The notes below the pieces were generated by a model. The model made no database searches. It was not told the origin of the DNA and saw only the letters and a list, made by a program, of their open reading frames with translations. A stretch of 64,000 nucleotides of DNA from Vibrio penaeicida (GTDB taxonomy: Bacteria; Pseudomonadota; Gammaproteobacteria; Enterobacterales; Vibrionaceae). The DNA lies in the NCBI RefSeq assembly GCF_019977755.1, contig NZ_AP025145.1:186001-250000 (forward strand), given 5' to 3'. The position numbers were made by a program, and so were the translations under genes. How positions within the stretch are numbered: the stretch's first letter is position 1; every line of letters begins with the position of its first letter. This document shows positions 34,264 through 42,586 of the stretch, in pieces.

Positions 34264-36022
34264 TGGAAAACAGGCGATTAGCCAGAAACAACGCAATCAA
34301 CTAAATCGAGAACACTTATTGGCGACGTTGCGCTCACTTTCAGGGTATTCCGATATTGAATTGAAAGGGGATCGTTTGTTTCAACGCTCGCAGCCGTTGG
34401 TGACGCTTGCTCCCCATTTGCAGTTGAGGGATTTTGGAAGTGTCATGCACCTTGAACAAGAAAACGCGTTGGAAGATGAAAGAGCAACTCAAAGAGGTTT
34501 AGTCGACGGATGGGTTGCTCATCTCACTAACACCAATCAAGTTGATTTTTTAGCAAGCCGGCCAACACACCAAATGGCTCGCTGGGTATTTGATGCGCTA
34601 GAACAGCTTCGAGCGGAATCGTTGATTTCAAAAAAGTTTGAGGGGGTGAGCGTCAACATAGAGATGCACTTTGAGCATTGGTCTCGGCAATATGAAAAGG
34701 CAGGGCTACTGGAAAGCCAAGTGGGCATATTGTTGTTTACGTTATTGCAAATGGTGCGTTCTCGAGTTCAATCCTTACCTATCCCCGAAATCATTGAAGA
34801 ACAGATAGAGTCAACAAGAATGGCGTTAGCGCCTCTTATCGGAACCCCGCTTTCTAAATTAAAAAGATCAGCAAATAGCCAGATTGAATACGCTAAGTTT
34901 GCGAACGATATTGCGCAAGTTATTGCGAATTTAGTAGACAGCACATTAGAGGATGAAGATGCCAATCAACCCCCTACTCGTAATCGCATTGCCTTCGATT
35001 TGTTGGTGGAAAATGATGGCGAGATTGAGTGTGAATTGCCTGTCGCCCAAGCAGGGGAGGGTACTTCTGTTGAAGGGAGAGCTTCAGGGTATCAGGCTTT
35101 TACCACCGACTATGATGAAGAACGTTTTGCCGCTTCGTTGGTCAGGGGGGCATTACTTACCGAGTTTCGGGAGGACCTTGATAAACAGTGGATGCAGTCG
35201 GGTATGTCCATTCGTAAAGTTGCACAGAGAATGAAGGAGCGGTTTTCCACTCCATGCGAACCCCAGTACCAGTTTGGTGAGGAATCGGGTTTGATTGACG
35301 GGCGCAGGCTTAGTCAGATCGTGACGAACCATAACGAGAAGCGTGTATTTTATACTCGCCCTCAAATGTTGAAGCCAGACATGCAACTGACGATTCTCAT
35401 TGATTGTTCTGGCTCGATGCGCAATTCAATTCGTTCTGTCGCACTGATGGTTGATGTCCTAGTTAGGGCGGCGCATTTATCTGGGGTAAAAACGGAAGTA
35501 TTGGGGTTTACCACGCGTTCATGGAATGGGGGACGAGCGCAGCAAGATTGGTTAAAGGCGAGAAAGCCGAAGTTACCCGGGCGGCTCAATGAACTGAGGC
35601 ACCTCATTTTTAAAAGCGCGTCAGACAATTGGGTGAAATCGAAACGACAGATAGCCGCGATGATGAAGCACGATTTGTTTAAAGAAGGGATTGATGGAGA
35701 GGCCATACTCTGGGCTCAGAAAAGATTATCAAACAGCGAATGCCAGAAGAAGGCGTTATTGGTGATATCCGACGGTTGCCCTATGGATACCGCAACGCAA
35801 TTAGCGAACGATGATGCTTATCTCGCACGCCATCTTTCATACGCCATTGCGCAATGCGAACAAGAGGGAACGTTAGTCACAGGTATGGGGATAGGGTTGG
35901 ATTTGAGTGCATTTTACACTCACCACTTGGCCGTCGATCTAGATCAGGACACTAACACTCAGACACTCTTCAATTTGATCGACAAAATAGCCTATCGTTT
36001 GGGCTTTTCATCCTTTATGTAA
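34256..36022 (+). CDS. CobT-like VWA-domain protein
   Basis: A 588-residue protein with a C-terminal von Willebrand A domain. TILIDCSGSMRNSIRSVALMVDVLVRAA carries the MIDAS DxSGS metal site, and LLVISDGCPMDT is the later conserved strand. The central part matches CobT. ATG 34256 overlaps the ATPase stop, the expected coupling for this pair, although no strong ribosome site is seen. In CbbQO, NorQD and CobST systems the VWA protein docks the AAA+ ring onto its client. Here the client is plausibly an enzyme of the adjacent taurine pathway, by position only. Confidence 0.85.
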   Translation: MNSGKQAISQKQRNQLNREHLLATLRSLSGYSDIELKGDRLFQRSQPLVTLAPHLQLRDFGSVMHLEQENALEDERATQRGLVDGWVAHLTNTNQVDFLASRPTHQMARWVFDALEQLRAESLISKKFEGVSVNIEMHFEHWSRQYEKAGLLESQVGILLFTLLQMVRSRVQSLPIPEIIEEQIESTRMALAPLIGTPLSKLKRSANSQIEYAKFANDIAQVIANLVDSTLEDEDANQPPTRNRIAFDLLVENDGEIECELPVAQAGEGTSVEGRASGYQAFTTDYDEERFAASLVRGALLTEFREDLDKQWMQSGMSIRKVAQRMKERFSTPCEPQYQFGEESGLIDGRRLSQIVTNHNEKRVFYTRPQMLKPDMQLTILIDCSGSMRNSIRSVALMVDVLVRAAHLSGVKTEVLGFTTRSWNGGRAQQDWLKARKPKLPGRLNELRHLIFKSASDNWVKSKRQIAAMMKHDLFKEGIDGEAILWAQKRLSNSECQKKALLVISDGCPMDTATQLANDDAYLARHLSYAIAQCEQEGTLVTGMGIGLDLSAFYTHHLAVDLDQDTNTQTLFNLIDKIAYRLGFSSFM

Positions 36023-36030
36023 GCCTAGGT

Positions 36031-36915
36031 TTAGGCGAGCTCCTTGGTTAGTTCAAGATTGGTATCGTACAAGTTTGCCTTCTCTGTGTTTAAAATGTCA
36101 TTGATAGTCTCTAGGGCTTGACGAACAGCTGCTTCTATAGAGTGTCCTGATAGAACTTCTACCGCACACTTTGACATAAAGTAATCACCTGCTCCAAGCG
36201 TGTTCCCATCGAAATGTTTGTAGATTGTGTCAAATCGTTGCGTATTTTCTGGTGTGATAACTTCTGCTCCCTGCTCATCCTTGGTCACGACGATCGTTGT
36301 TTTAAGCAACGCTGACAGCGTATTCAGGTTTCCACATTTATGATATCGGGCAAAGCTTTTTGCTTCGTGTTGGTTAAGAAATAGGTAATCGACCCGAATA
36401 TCCTTGAATGGAATTTTCGTCACTTCCTCTGCCGAGCATCCAGCAATAAAAACTTCTTTTGAACAACGGTTGGCAGCTTGAATGATGGTTTTAAGGCTTG
36501 TTACAGAGAACTCAGCTGTCACCAGTACTCCTTTTGAATCTTGTATTTCTGAATGCACGAATTCATTTGTCAATTCGATGTCATTCAAAGCTTCTTGAAG
36601 AACGGACTTATTGTCGGATTCTGAACCGTTAATGATGGAGAATATGGAGTCTTCCATGTTCGGGACAGTCAAAATCTTTTTTGTTACGCCACATTTATCC
36701 AAAACGCGTTCAATTTGGTTGGATAAAATAGAACGGTTTAGTGCTGTCATAAATGTAGTTGGGTAGCCGAGTCTAGATGCGTTTAATGCCATATTTAAAC
36801 CACATCCTCCTGCACTAAAGTGAACTCTCCCCCTGTGGTTTTTATTGCTGCCGAGGGTATTGATGGTTGCAACGATGTCGACATTGGCAGCACCTGCGAT
36901 CAAAAGGTTTCCCAT
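36031..36915 (-). CDS. PfkB-family carbohydrate/nucleoside kinase
   Basis: A 294-residue ribokinase-family enzyme. The first PfkB signature is at FSAGGCGLNMALNASRLG, the second is DGNTLGAGDYFMSKCA with the catalytic GAGD aspartate. It phosphorylates a sugar or nucleoside with ATP; the substrate is not evident. It resembles pseudouridine and ribokinase-like members, but no partner hydrolase (PsuG-like) is adjacent. It is convergent with the CobT-like gene, 9 bases apart, and diverges from grxB. Confidence 0.85.
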   Translation of the reverse strand: MGNLLIAGAANVDIVATINTLGSNKNHRGRVHFSAGGCGLNMALNASRLGYPTTFMTALNRSILSNQIERVLDKCGVTKKILTVPNMEDSIFSIINGSESDNKSVLQEALNDIELTNEFVHSEIQDSKGVLVTAEFSVTSLKTIIQAANRCSKEVFIAGCSAEEVTKIPFKDIRVDYLFLNQHEAKSFARYHKCGNLNTLSALLKTTIVVTKDEQGAEVITPENTQRFDTIYKHFDGNTLGAGDYFMSKCAVEVLSGHSIEAAVRQALETINDILNTEKANLYDTNLELTKELA

Positions 36916-37079
36916 ACCGCTTCCTTGATGTGTTCGTTATAGAATTAGTATTAATGATAGTGCTTATTTCGTGGTGTTTATCTTTTTAAAGTGTTTACCA
37001 TCTCTTGGATACTCAACCCTGCAATAAAGCGGAAAATTTTGTAGACTGACCTCAAAATTCAACTTCTTAAGGAGAAGAA

Positions 37080-37730
37080 ATGAAGCTGTTTGTATTTGAA
37101 CATTGCCCGTATTGCATTAAAGCAATGATGGTCGCTGGCTTGAAAGGTCTTGACGTTGAAGAAGTGTTTTTGCAAAACGACGACGTAGATGCCCGTATTG
37201 AAAAAGTGGGTGCGAATATGGTGCCGATCCTTCAAAAGCCTGATGGCAGCTATATGGCAGAAAGTTTGGATATCGCGAAACATTTGGATGCGTCAGATGG
37301 TGCTTCAGTGATTACCGAAGGTAAATTTGGTGACAAAATTAGTGAGATATTAGCGCAATCGTTTGAGTTTAGTGGTCCTTTGCTTTACCCGCGTTGGTTG
37401 ATGATTGAATTACCAGAGTACGGCAGTGAAGCAGCTAAAGCGTGGTTTACCAAAAACAAATCCGCCATGATAGGGATGAGTTTTGAAGAAGCCTTCTTTA
37501 AGTCTGATGAATACTTACCAAAAATGAATGCGTTGCTTGAAAAACTGGATTGGCTGACATTGCCTTCAGAGCGAGGTAATACCATCAGTTACGACGATGT
37601 GAACTTATATCCTCATCTACGTAATCTAACGGTTGTGAAAGGTATTCAGTTCCCTCAGCGCGTTCGACAATACATAGATGAAGTCACTGCGCTTACTAAG
37701 ATCCGCTTGTTCGATTCAGTCGCCGTGTAG
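37080..37730 (+). CDS. grxB: Glutaredoxin 2
   Basis: A 216-residue GST-like glutaredoxin. MKLFVFEHCPYCIKAMMVAGLKG shows the CPYC redox motif at 9-12; MVPILQKPDGSYMAESLDI is the cis-proline region; the C-terminal helical domain closes with DVNLYPHLRNLTVVKGIQFPQRV, diagnostic of Grx2. It reduces glutathione-mixed disulfides in the cytoplasm. AAGGAG precedes ATG 37080 and two terminators follow the gene. Confidence 0.95.
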   Translation: MKLFVFEHCPYCIKAMMVAGLKGLDVEEVFLQNDDVDARIEKVGANMVPILQKPDGSYMAESLDIAKHLDASDGASVITEGKFGDKISEILAQSFEFSGPLLYPRWLMIELPEYGSEAAKAWFTKNKSAMIGMSFEEAFFKSDEYLPKMNALLEKLDWLTLPSERGNTISYDDVNLYPHLRNLTVVKGIQFPQRVRQYIDEVTALTKIRLFDSVAV

Positions 37731-37731
37731 T

Positions 37732-37760
37732 TAGTCTCTAAACTTCGCATTTAGAGACTA
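37732..37760. terminator. Hairpin after grxB
   Basis: TAGTCTCTAAA (37732-37742), loop CTTCGCA, TTTAGAGACTA (37750-37760): a perfect 11-bp stem. Confidence 0.65.
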
Positions 37761-37775
37761 TGTCGATATATAACG

Positions 37776-37804
37776 AAAAATCCCGAATTGATCGGGATTT
37801 TTGT
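37776..37804. terminator. Bidirectional intrinsic terminator
   Basis: AAAAATCCCGA (37776-37786) pairs perfectly with TCGGGATTTTT (37792-37802), with a T run on one strand and A run on the other, between the convergent grxB and lipoprotein hydrolase genes. Confidence 0.9.
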
Positions 37805-37844
37805 TTTTGGGTGGCTGTTATTCTAAGTGAGAAAATGTTTGCCG

Positions 37845-38957
37845 TTATTGGCACCCATCCGAGCCACAAACCATGCTCGCAATGACATCGGGATTGCCAA
37901 AATAACCCGTGTGGGTTTTATACATATTGGTAATCAGACCAAACCAGGTACTAGCGTTACTCACTTTGACATTGTGTACGGTCACCATACTATCACCTGA
38001 ACTTTTGCCGGTTGCCGTGGTGGTACCGTAGTTGCTTACGGGGTAACTCAATAAATCGCTCGGGTCGGTGTACGCGACGACGTTAATTTTCCGGAGATTT
38101 TTTTGCTCACTACCTATCGAATCTCGCAAAGCAGCGACTAAGCTGTTGGAATACAAATCTTCTTGCTCTGCGGTATCTTTATTAGTTTTTATAGATTTGC
38201 AATTATTCAGTGGGCTTAAGAGTGGAATTTGGTTCGATGCCATAAAAACGGTTGATGACTGAGCAATAAGCGACTTGGTGACCGATTGATTTTTAGCATA
38301 ATCAGAGTGCTGACTTGGGTGAGGAGTGCACATTAGTACATCTCTGAGTACCTTGCTTCCTAAGCTGGATGAGATAAAGAAGATTCGGTTCTTGATAGTG
38401 CTGGATTCTGGATTCATCTCTTGAACTTTAGCCATCGATTTCGCAAGGTACTCTCGGATTTTTATGCCCTTAGACCCTGCGTATGTAGTGACGTCGGACA
38501 GGCATCCTGAGACCAGACTGTCTTTGAGTTTTTTATTTAAATAGGCTGCTTTGCCCTGAATTTCCAGCTCTCCAGAATTTCGAATCTGATTCCAGTCAGA
38601 GTAGTGGTATGCGTAGAATTTCAACTCAGATTTTTCATCACTGACTTTGTACTCTCTAAGGTAGGGAAAGCCCGCTGATGCACTTCCCTTGGGGTAGTAG
38701 TAACCTAAATCATTCGCTGTGATAGCCCCATTGTACCCAGCCTTTTTTACTATGTTTTCAACAGGATCTCTGGCCCAATCGGACGGTTTTTCACACATGC
38801 CATGAACCATAACAACAATAGTTCGGTAAGAAATACTGTTTGTTTTGTTTGCCATCAACCCTTCAAACGTGGCTGTCTTCTCCATTTCTGGAGGAGAGTA
38901 TGGAGATGTACACGCTGTTATAAGTAAGCAGATGGCGATTAAAAAATAGTGTTTCAT
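37845..38957 (-). CDS. Alpha/beta-hydrolase-like lipoprotein
   Basis: A 370-residue lipoprotein with lipobox ITAC near residue 16. TIVVMVHGMCEKPSDW carries a His-Gly oxyanion segment, and FFISSSLGSKVLRDVL is a degenerate nucleophile elbow, with serine replacing the first glycine of GxSxG. The C-terminal part has SGDSMVTVHNVKV, with possible acid and base residues, and ends in a Cys-rich CGSDGC. It is probably an esterase-like or lipase-like protein at the outer membrane or periplasm. No genes of related function are adjacent. Confidence 0.72.
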   Translation of the reverse strand: MKHYFLIAICLLITACTSPYSPPEMEKTATFEGLMANKTNSISYRTIVVMVHGMCEKPSDWARDPVENIVKKAGYNGAITANDLGYYYPKGSASAGFPYLREYKVSDEKSELKFYAYHYSDWNQIRNSGELEIQGKAAYLNKKLKDSLVSGCLSDVTTYAGSKGIKIREYLAKSMAKVQEMNPESSTIKNRIFFISSSLGSKVLRDVLMCTPHPSQHSDYAKNQSVTKSLIAQSSTVFMASNQIPLLSPLNNCKSIKTNKDTAEQEDLYSNSLVAALRDSIGSEQKNLRKINVVAYTDPSDLLSYPVSNYGTTTATGKSSGDSMVTVHNVKVSNASTWFGLITNMYKTHTGYFGNPDVIASMVCGSDGCQ

Positions 38958-39315
38958 GTTGAAATCCTTATTCTTTAATTGATTTTAGTTTCAGTGTGTT
39001 AACTGTGAATTATATGAAGAGTGAGATGAATGAACACCCAGTATCGCGCAGGATGCGATAAGTGTTTGGTATATATTCATTGACTTTCACCTTTTTAAAT
39101 TCGTTAAACATTATGCATAAGCACAAATTTAATAAGGAGATTGGTATCAAATATTTGTTATTTTTTTGTTAAGTTTCGGTTGGCTTGTTCTAATGGCAAG
39201 TCGTTTTATGAGTGGTAAATGGTGAATCACATGATACGGGCGGCAGTATCAATGTGTTCAACAAGTATGCTCTGAATGGAGAGCGGAAGACAATCAGTAA
39301 GTGGCGGCTGATAAT
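38958..39315. other. Intergenic region, nothing firm
   Basis: The gap between the lipoprotein hydrolase gene and the small ORF pair shows only AT-rich sequence with no terminator hairpin, RNA fold or convincing ORF that I can support. Confidence 0.4.
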
Positions 39316-39525
39316 CTAAAAACTGACGAGAAAGTCGCCGATGATTTGATTACTCGAGTTGGCAATGGTGCCTTTACTGGTGTGCTCATCGTACGAAAAT
39401 TGCAGATTTAAATCAGATACTTTGCCTTTGGTTAGAACATTGCGCAGCAAAATATCGCTATTCATTTGGTGGGTCGTGACTCCCCACTGAGTGTTACTTT
39501 TAAAAATATTGAATTCTATTCTCAT
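39316..39525 (-). CDS. Small hypothetical protein (69 residues)
   Basis: A 69-residue ORF, with GAGGAAA 5-10 bases before ATG 39525. The sequence looks protein-like, alternating short strands (SDILLRNVLTKG, LNLQFSYDEHTSKGTI) and lacking a signal peptide. Its start directly abuts the stop of the 28-residue ORF upstream. No family is recognised. Confidence 0.55.
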   Translation of the reverse strand: MRIEFNIFKSNTQWGVTTHQMNSDILLRNVLTKGKVSDLNLQFSYDEHTSKGTIANSSNQIIGDFLVSF

Positions 39526-39612
39526 TTATTTCCTCTTCGTAGAGTTGGATTTTTCAGTTTTGTTGCGGCATTTCTGAAACCAGAAACGGTGTCGACCAAT
39601 CGATTTAGACAT
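39526..39612 (-). CDS. Very small basic ORF (28 residues)
   Basis: Reading the minus strand from ATG 39612, behind AAGGAAAAATC, gives 28 residues (MSKSIGRHRFWFQKCRNKTE plus eight more, mostly Ser and Lys) ending in TAA at 39526, one base before the next ATG. The spacing and the ribosome site suggest a translated pair. The peptide is strongly basic. This ORF is too short for routine gene finders; its reality is uncertain. Confidence 0.42.
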   Translation of the reverse strand: MSKSIGRHRFWFQKCRNKTEKSNSTKRK

Positions 39613-39892
39613 GATTTTTCCTTTTTTCATTAGGGTCTTTTGACCTTTAGCAGTTAATTATTGTTCAAGCTGAAATTAGCTGAACGTTTGAATGCGCGTA
39701 AACGCATACCAATACCTTCATTAAAGTATTCGAATGTTTCACTTTGATGTATTAAGACTGTATGTTTCTAAAATAGTTCTATGACACGATCATCATAACG
39801 ATGGATGCGTTAAAACACAGGAAGAAATTGAAGTAGTAACAAAGAAGGTTATATAGCTGAAGCGGTGATGCGAGGTAAAGCCGGAGGGCTAA
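39613..39892. other. Intergenic region, nothing firm
   Basis: The 280-base gap between the small ORF pair and the cspA-like terminator has AT-rich sequence with no ORF or strong hairpin recognised apart from the terminator at its right edge. Confidence 0.4.
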
Positions 39893-39918
39893 ACGAGCAA
39901 GCCGCGAAGCTTGCTCGT
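39893..39918 (-). terminator. Terminator of the cold-shock gene
   Basis: ACGAGCAAGC (39893-39902) and GCTTGCTCGT (39909-39918), a 10-bp stem with a 6-base loop, followed on the minus strand by TTT. Confidence 0.75.
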
Positions 39919-39929
39919 AAAAGCATAAC

Positions 39930-40142
39930 TTACGCAGGTACTACGTTAGCAGCCTGAAGACCTTTTTGGCCTTGCTCTACTTCAAAAGTCACTTTCTGAC
40001 CTTCGTTAAGAGTTTTGAAACCTTCAGAAGCGATAGCACGGAAGTGAACGAATACGTCAGCACCGCCGTTATCTTGAGAAATGAAACCGAAACCTTTCTC
40101 TTCGTTAAACCACTTTACAGAACCAGTTACTTTGTTAGACAT
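39930..40142 (-). CDS. Cold-shock protein (CspA family)
   Basis: A 70-residue cold-shock domain. KGFGFI is RNP1 and VFVHF is RNP2; [20 protein letters not shown] is typical of CspA/CspC/CspE. It binds single-stranded RNA and DNA and melts RNA structure. The gap upstream (40143-40366) leaves room for the long leader usual in cold-inducible csp genes, although I could not identify a cold box. A paralogue number cannot be assigned. Confidence 0.95.
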   Translation of the reverse strand: MSNKVTGSVKWFNEEKGFGFISQDNGGADVFVHFRAIASEGFKTLNEGQKVTFEVEQGQKGLQAANVVPA

Positions 40143-40366
40143 GGAATGCCCCTTAAATATATTGAATTAAATAGGTTCGCTATAAGCGAATGCACTGAAA
40201 GCCGGAATTATTTAATTTGACGATGAAGCTAAGGGTGTAACAGAGGGTTCAACAGTTACGAAGGAATTCTGAAGACTTGCTTTGACTTAATGTTTTTTTT
40301 AAATAACTCTATGTGACAGAGCGCACGTAATATTACATCAGAGAGATGCGTTGTAAAGGTTTATTT

Positions 40367-41137
40367 TCAATATATTGTCTTTATCTTTGGGATTTTGGGC
40401 ATTTCCCCGTGAAAAGCGCCTTGTGCGCCCATAAACCCAAAAGTGTATGGGCTCACTTTTAATCCTTCTCGCTCCTTTAGATTCTGACTTTCTCGTAGTT
40501 TGTTAAACATCCATTCTTCTAACTTGAGTGAAACTTCAGCAAACTCTTCTTTTGTTAACTCTGCCTTAAGGCTGATGAGGAAAGCCTGATCGTCCTCCAA
40601 TTGTATATCCACTACTCTTTCTTTTAGTCCATTGAGTACTTGGCGAGTAAAGAAACAAGAAAATTTTGCTCCTTTCTCAAAAGCAGTGTGCGCGGGAACA
40701 AGAACCTTGCAGTTGTTGTTTGCTTGTAACTCGATGAAGTTAAACTTTTCAAGCTTTCTTAGGTATAAATATAGAGACGCATCATCCAGTTCGTGGCGTT
40801 GTCCTATCTCTTTGGGAGATCGGTTCTCAGATAACTCTGTCCAAAAAGTAAATAAAGCAGGGCAATCACAAAATGCTAAATCTTGCTCAGATGTAAAAAG
40901 GGGGATGGAGAAAGCATTACGCTCGGCTTCAGCAAGAATTTTCGATAGAGGAAAATTCACTAACTGGCTAATCGTCATCATCCGTTGCATTGATAGAGGC
41001 TGTATGTTGTTTAACAGCCGTTTTACACTGACTTCAGATATGTTCAACTCATTCGCAAGTGCTTTGTAGGAAATATGATTACTTTTTAATTCTCTTTTCA
41101 AGATGGCGCATGTTTCTTGAAGCAAACGGGTATCCAT
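40367..41137 (-). CDS. Helix-turn-helix (XRE-like) regulator with C-terminal domain
   Basis: A 256-residue regulator. Residues about 18-55 (ISYKALANELNISEVSVKRLLNN) form an XRE-like helix-turn-helix; the remaining 200 residues may bind a ligand or mediate dimerisation, including a second winged-helix-like stretch (RSPKEIGQRHELDDASLYLYLRKLEKFNFIEL). It is divergent from the broken MFS gene and shares with it a 137-base promoter region carrying the palindrome TGATAC-N5-GTATCA (41175-41191). It probably represses itself and that transporter. Confidence 0.8.
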   Translation of the reverse strand: MDTRLLQETCAILKRELKSNHISYKALANELNISEVSVKRLLNNIQPLSMQRMMTISQLVNFPLSKILAEAERNAFSIPLFTSEQDLAFCDCPALFTFWTELSENRSPKEIGQRHELDDASLYLYLRKLEKFNFIELQANNNCKVLVPAHTAFEKGAKFSCFFTRQVLNGLKERVVDIQLEDDQAFLISLKAELTKEEFAEVSLKLEEWMFNKLRESQNLKEREGLKVSPYTFGFMGAQGAFHGEMPKIPKIKTIY

Positions 41138-41174
41138 TCTTGTTCTTCCTATTTACGGCTTAAGTCACCTTACT

Positions 41175-41191
41175 TGATACATAAGGTATCA
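41175..41191. promoter_or_regulatory. Candidate operator between regulator and MFS gene
   Basis: TGATAC (41175-41180), ATAAG, GTATCA (41186-41191): a perfect 6-5-6 palindrome in the divergent promoter region. Confidence 0.5.
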
Positions 41192-41274
41192 TAAAAATAT
41201 CTGTTTAATAGTCTTGTTGAAAATAAGGGTCGTTATGAGATTCTTTAGCGTCATTTTTGACGTGGGATGATTAA

Positions 41275-42510
41275 ATGAACAAAAGGGAGCTCACGATACG
41301 ATTCGGTATCCAGCAGGGTTTGCATTGGTTAATTATGGGGATCATGATCCCTGTGATTACGCTTATTTTCCAATCTCGGGGGCTAAACTTATTTGACATT
41401 GGTTTAGTGATGGCGGTTTGAATTGGCAGTACCGCTTTGTTGGAAATCCCAATGGGAGGCTTAGCAGATAAATATGGTAAGAGACGCACATACCTTGTTT
41501 CACTATTTACGAATATGGTGGGTTGTATTGTGCTTTTGGTGTCTTATGATTTTTCATTCCTGCTAATGTCATCTTTTATTTTAGGCGCTTCTCGTGCCTT
41601 ATATTCAGGCACTCTCGATGCATTATTTTATGATTCCTTTCAGCATCAAGCTGGTGATGGCACCTTTCATTCGGCATTAGCAAAAGTGAACGTGATGATT
41701 ACGTTTGGACTTGCAATTGGGTCTCTAATTGGCGGTGTGCTACCTGACGTGATAAGTGGCTTAGGAGCCAGTTTTTCTAGCGTTTATGATTTGAATATTT
41801 TGACTGTGATCATAGGTAACGTGTTGCTACTGGCAGGTACTATATGGGTAATTCCTAACCAAAAACAACTGACCCGGATTGACCCATCCATTGCCGTCAG
41901 TTCAGCTCAAAGCAATCTCCAAACAATAAAAAGCGCTTTTACACATTGTGTCATCAAGCGATTGATGCAGACCACTTTAGTATTAGGCATGGTGCTGAGC
42001 GCCGCTGAGAATCATTGGCAGCCTTATCTCGCACGTATTATTGAAGATACAGGGTATGGAATCACCATGTTTGGTGTGGTGTCTTCTTTGTATTTCTTGA
42101 TGTCCGCTGTCGCTTCACTTGGCTCTATAACATTGTTGACTTGGTTTAATGGGTCTCATCGAATGCTGATGTTGGTCACGAGATGTATGGCTGGTGTACT
42201 CTTCTTTTTACTTGCGCATACCACATCGTTTTTAGGCTTTTTAGTGTGTTATTTGGGCTTTTTCTTCCTTTTCACTTTGGGACACAATTCAGAAAGTGTT
42301 TTGCTAAACGACAATACCAGCGAAGAAGTGCGTTCTACAATACTGTCGGTGAGCTCGTTCGTTGTAACGATTGGTGGGGTAGTGTCCTCCTTAGTGTTTG
42401 GCTTTATATCAGAACATTACGGTATACCTCTAAGCTGGCAGCTATCCGGTATATTGCTTGTGGTTTCTTCATTTGTACTTTTATTTATACCAAGGAGTAA
42501 CATTGGCTAA
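41275..42510 (+). pseudogene. MFS transporter gene interrupted by an in-frame TGA
   Basis: Reading from ATG 41275 gives 48 residues of a first MFS helix region (...WLIMGIMIPVITLIFQSRGLNLFDIGLVMAV), then TGA at 41419-41421. The same frame continues IGSTALLEIPMGGLADKYGKRRTYLV, the canonical MFS helix 2-3 loop, to the stop at 42510: 411 codons in total. The two parts are one gene with a single nonsense codon, probably TGG, TAT or similar originally. The C-terminal 357 residues can begin at ATG 41437 but lack the first helix and half of the next, so the product is probably nonfunctional unless read through. Confidence 0.82.
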
Positions 42511-42586
42511 AACAAAGATCGGATAAACGGACTCGTAGGTTTGATGGAGCCGCTAGTACTGCGGCTCATGTTTGGTTTTAATCGGG

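Noticed and set aside
33265..36022. Cobaltochelatase subunits CobS and CobT of cobalamin synthesis
   Set aside because: The family match is to the CobS/CobT type, but no cobN or other cobalamin genes are in the window, so a client-enzyme role is favoured.
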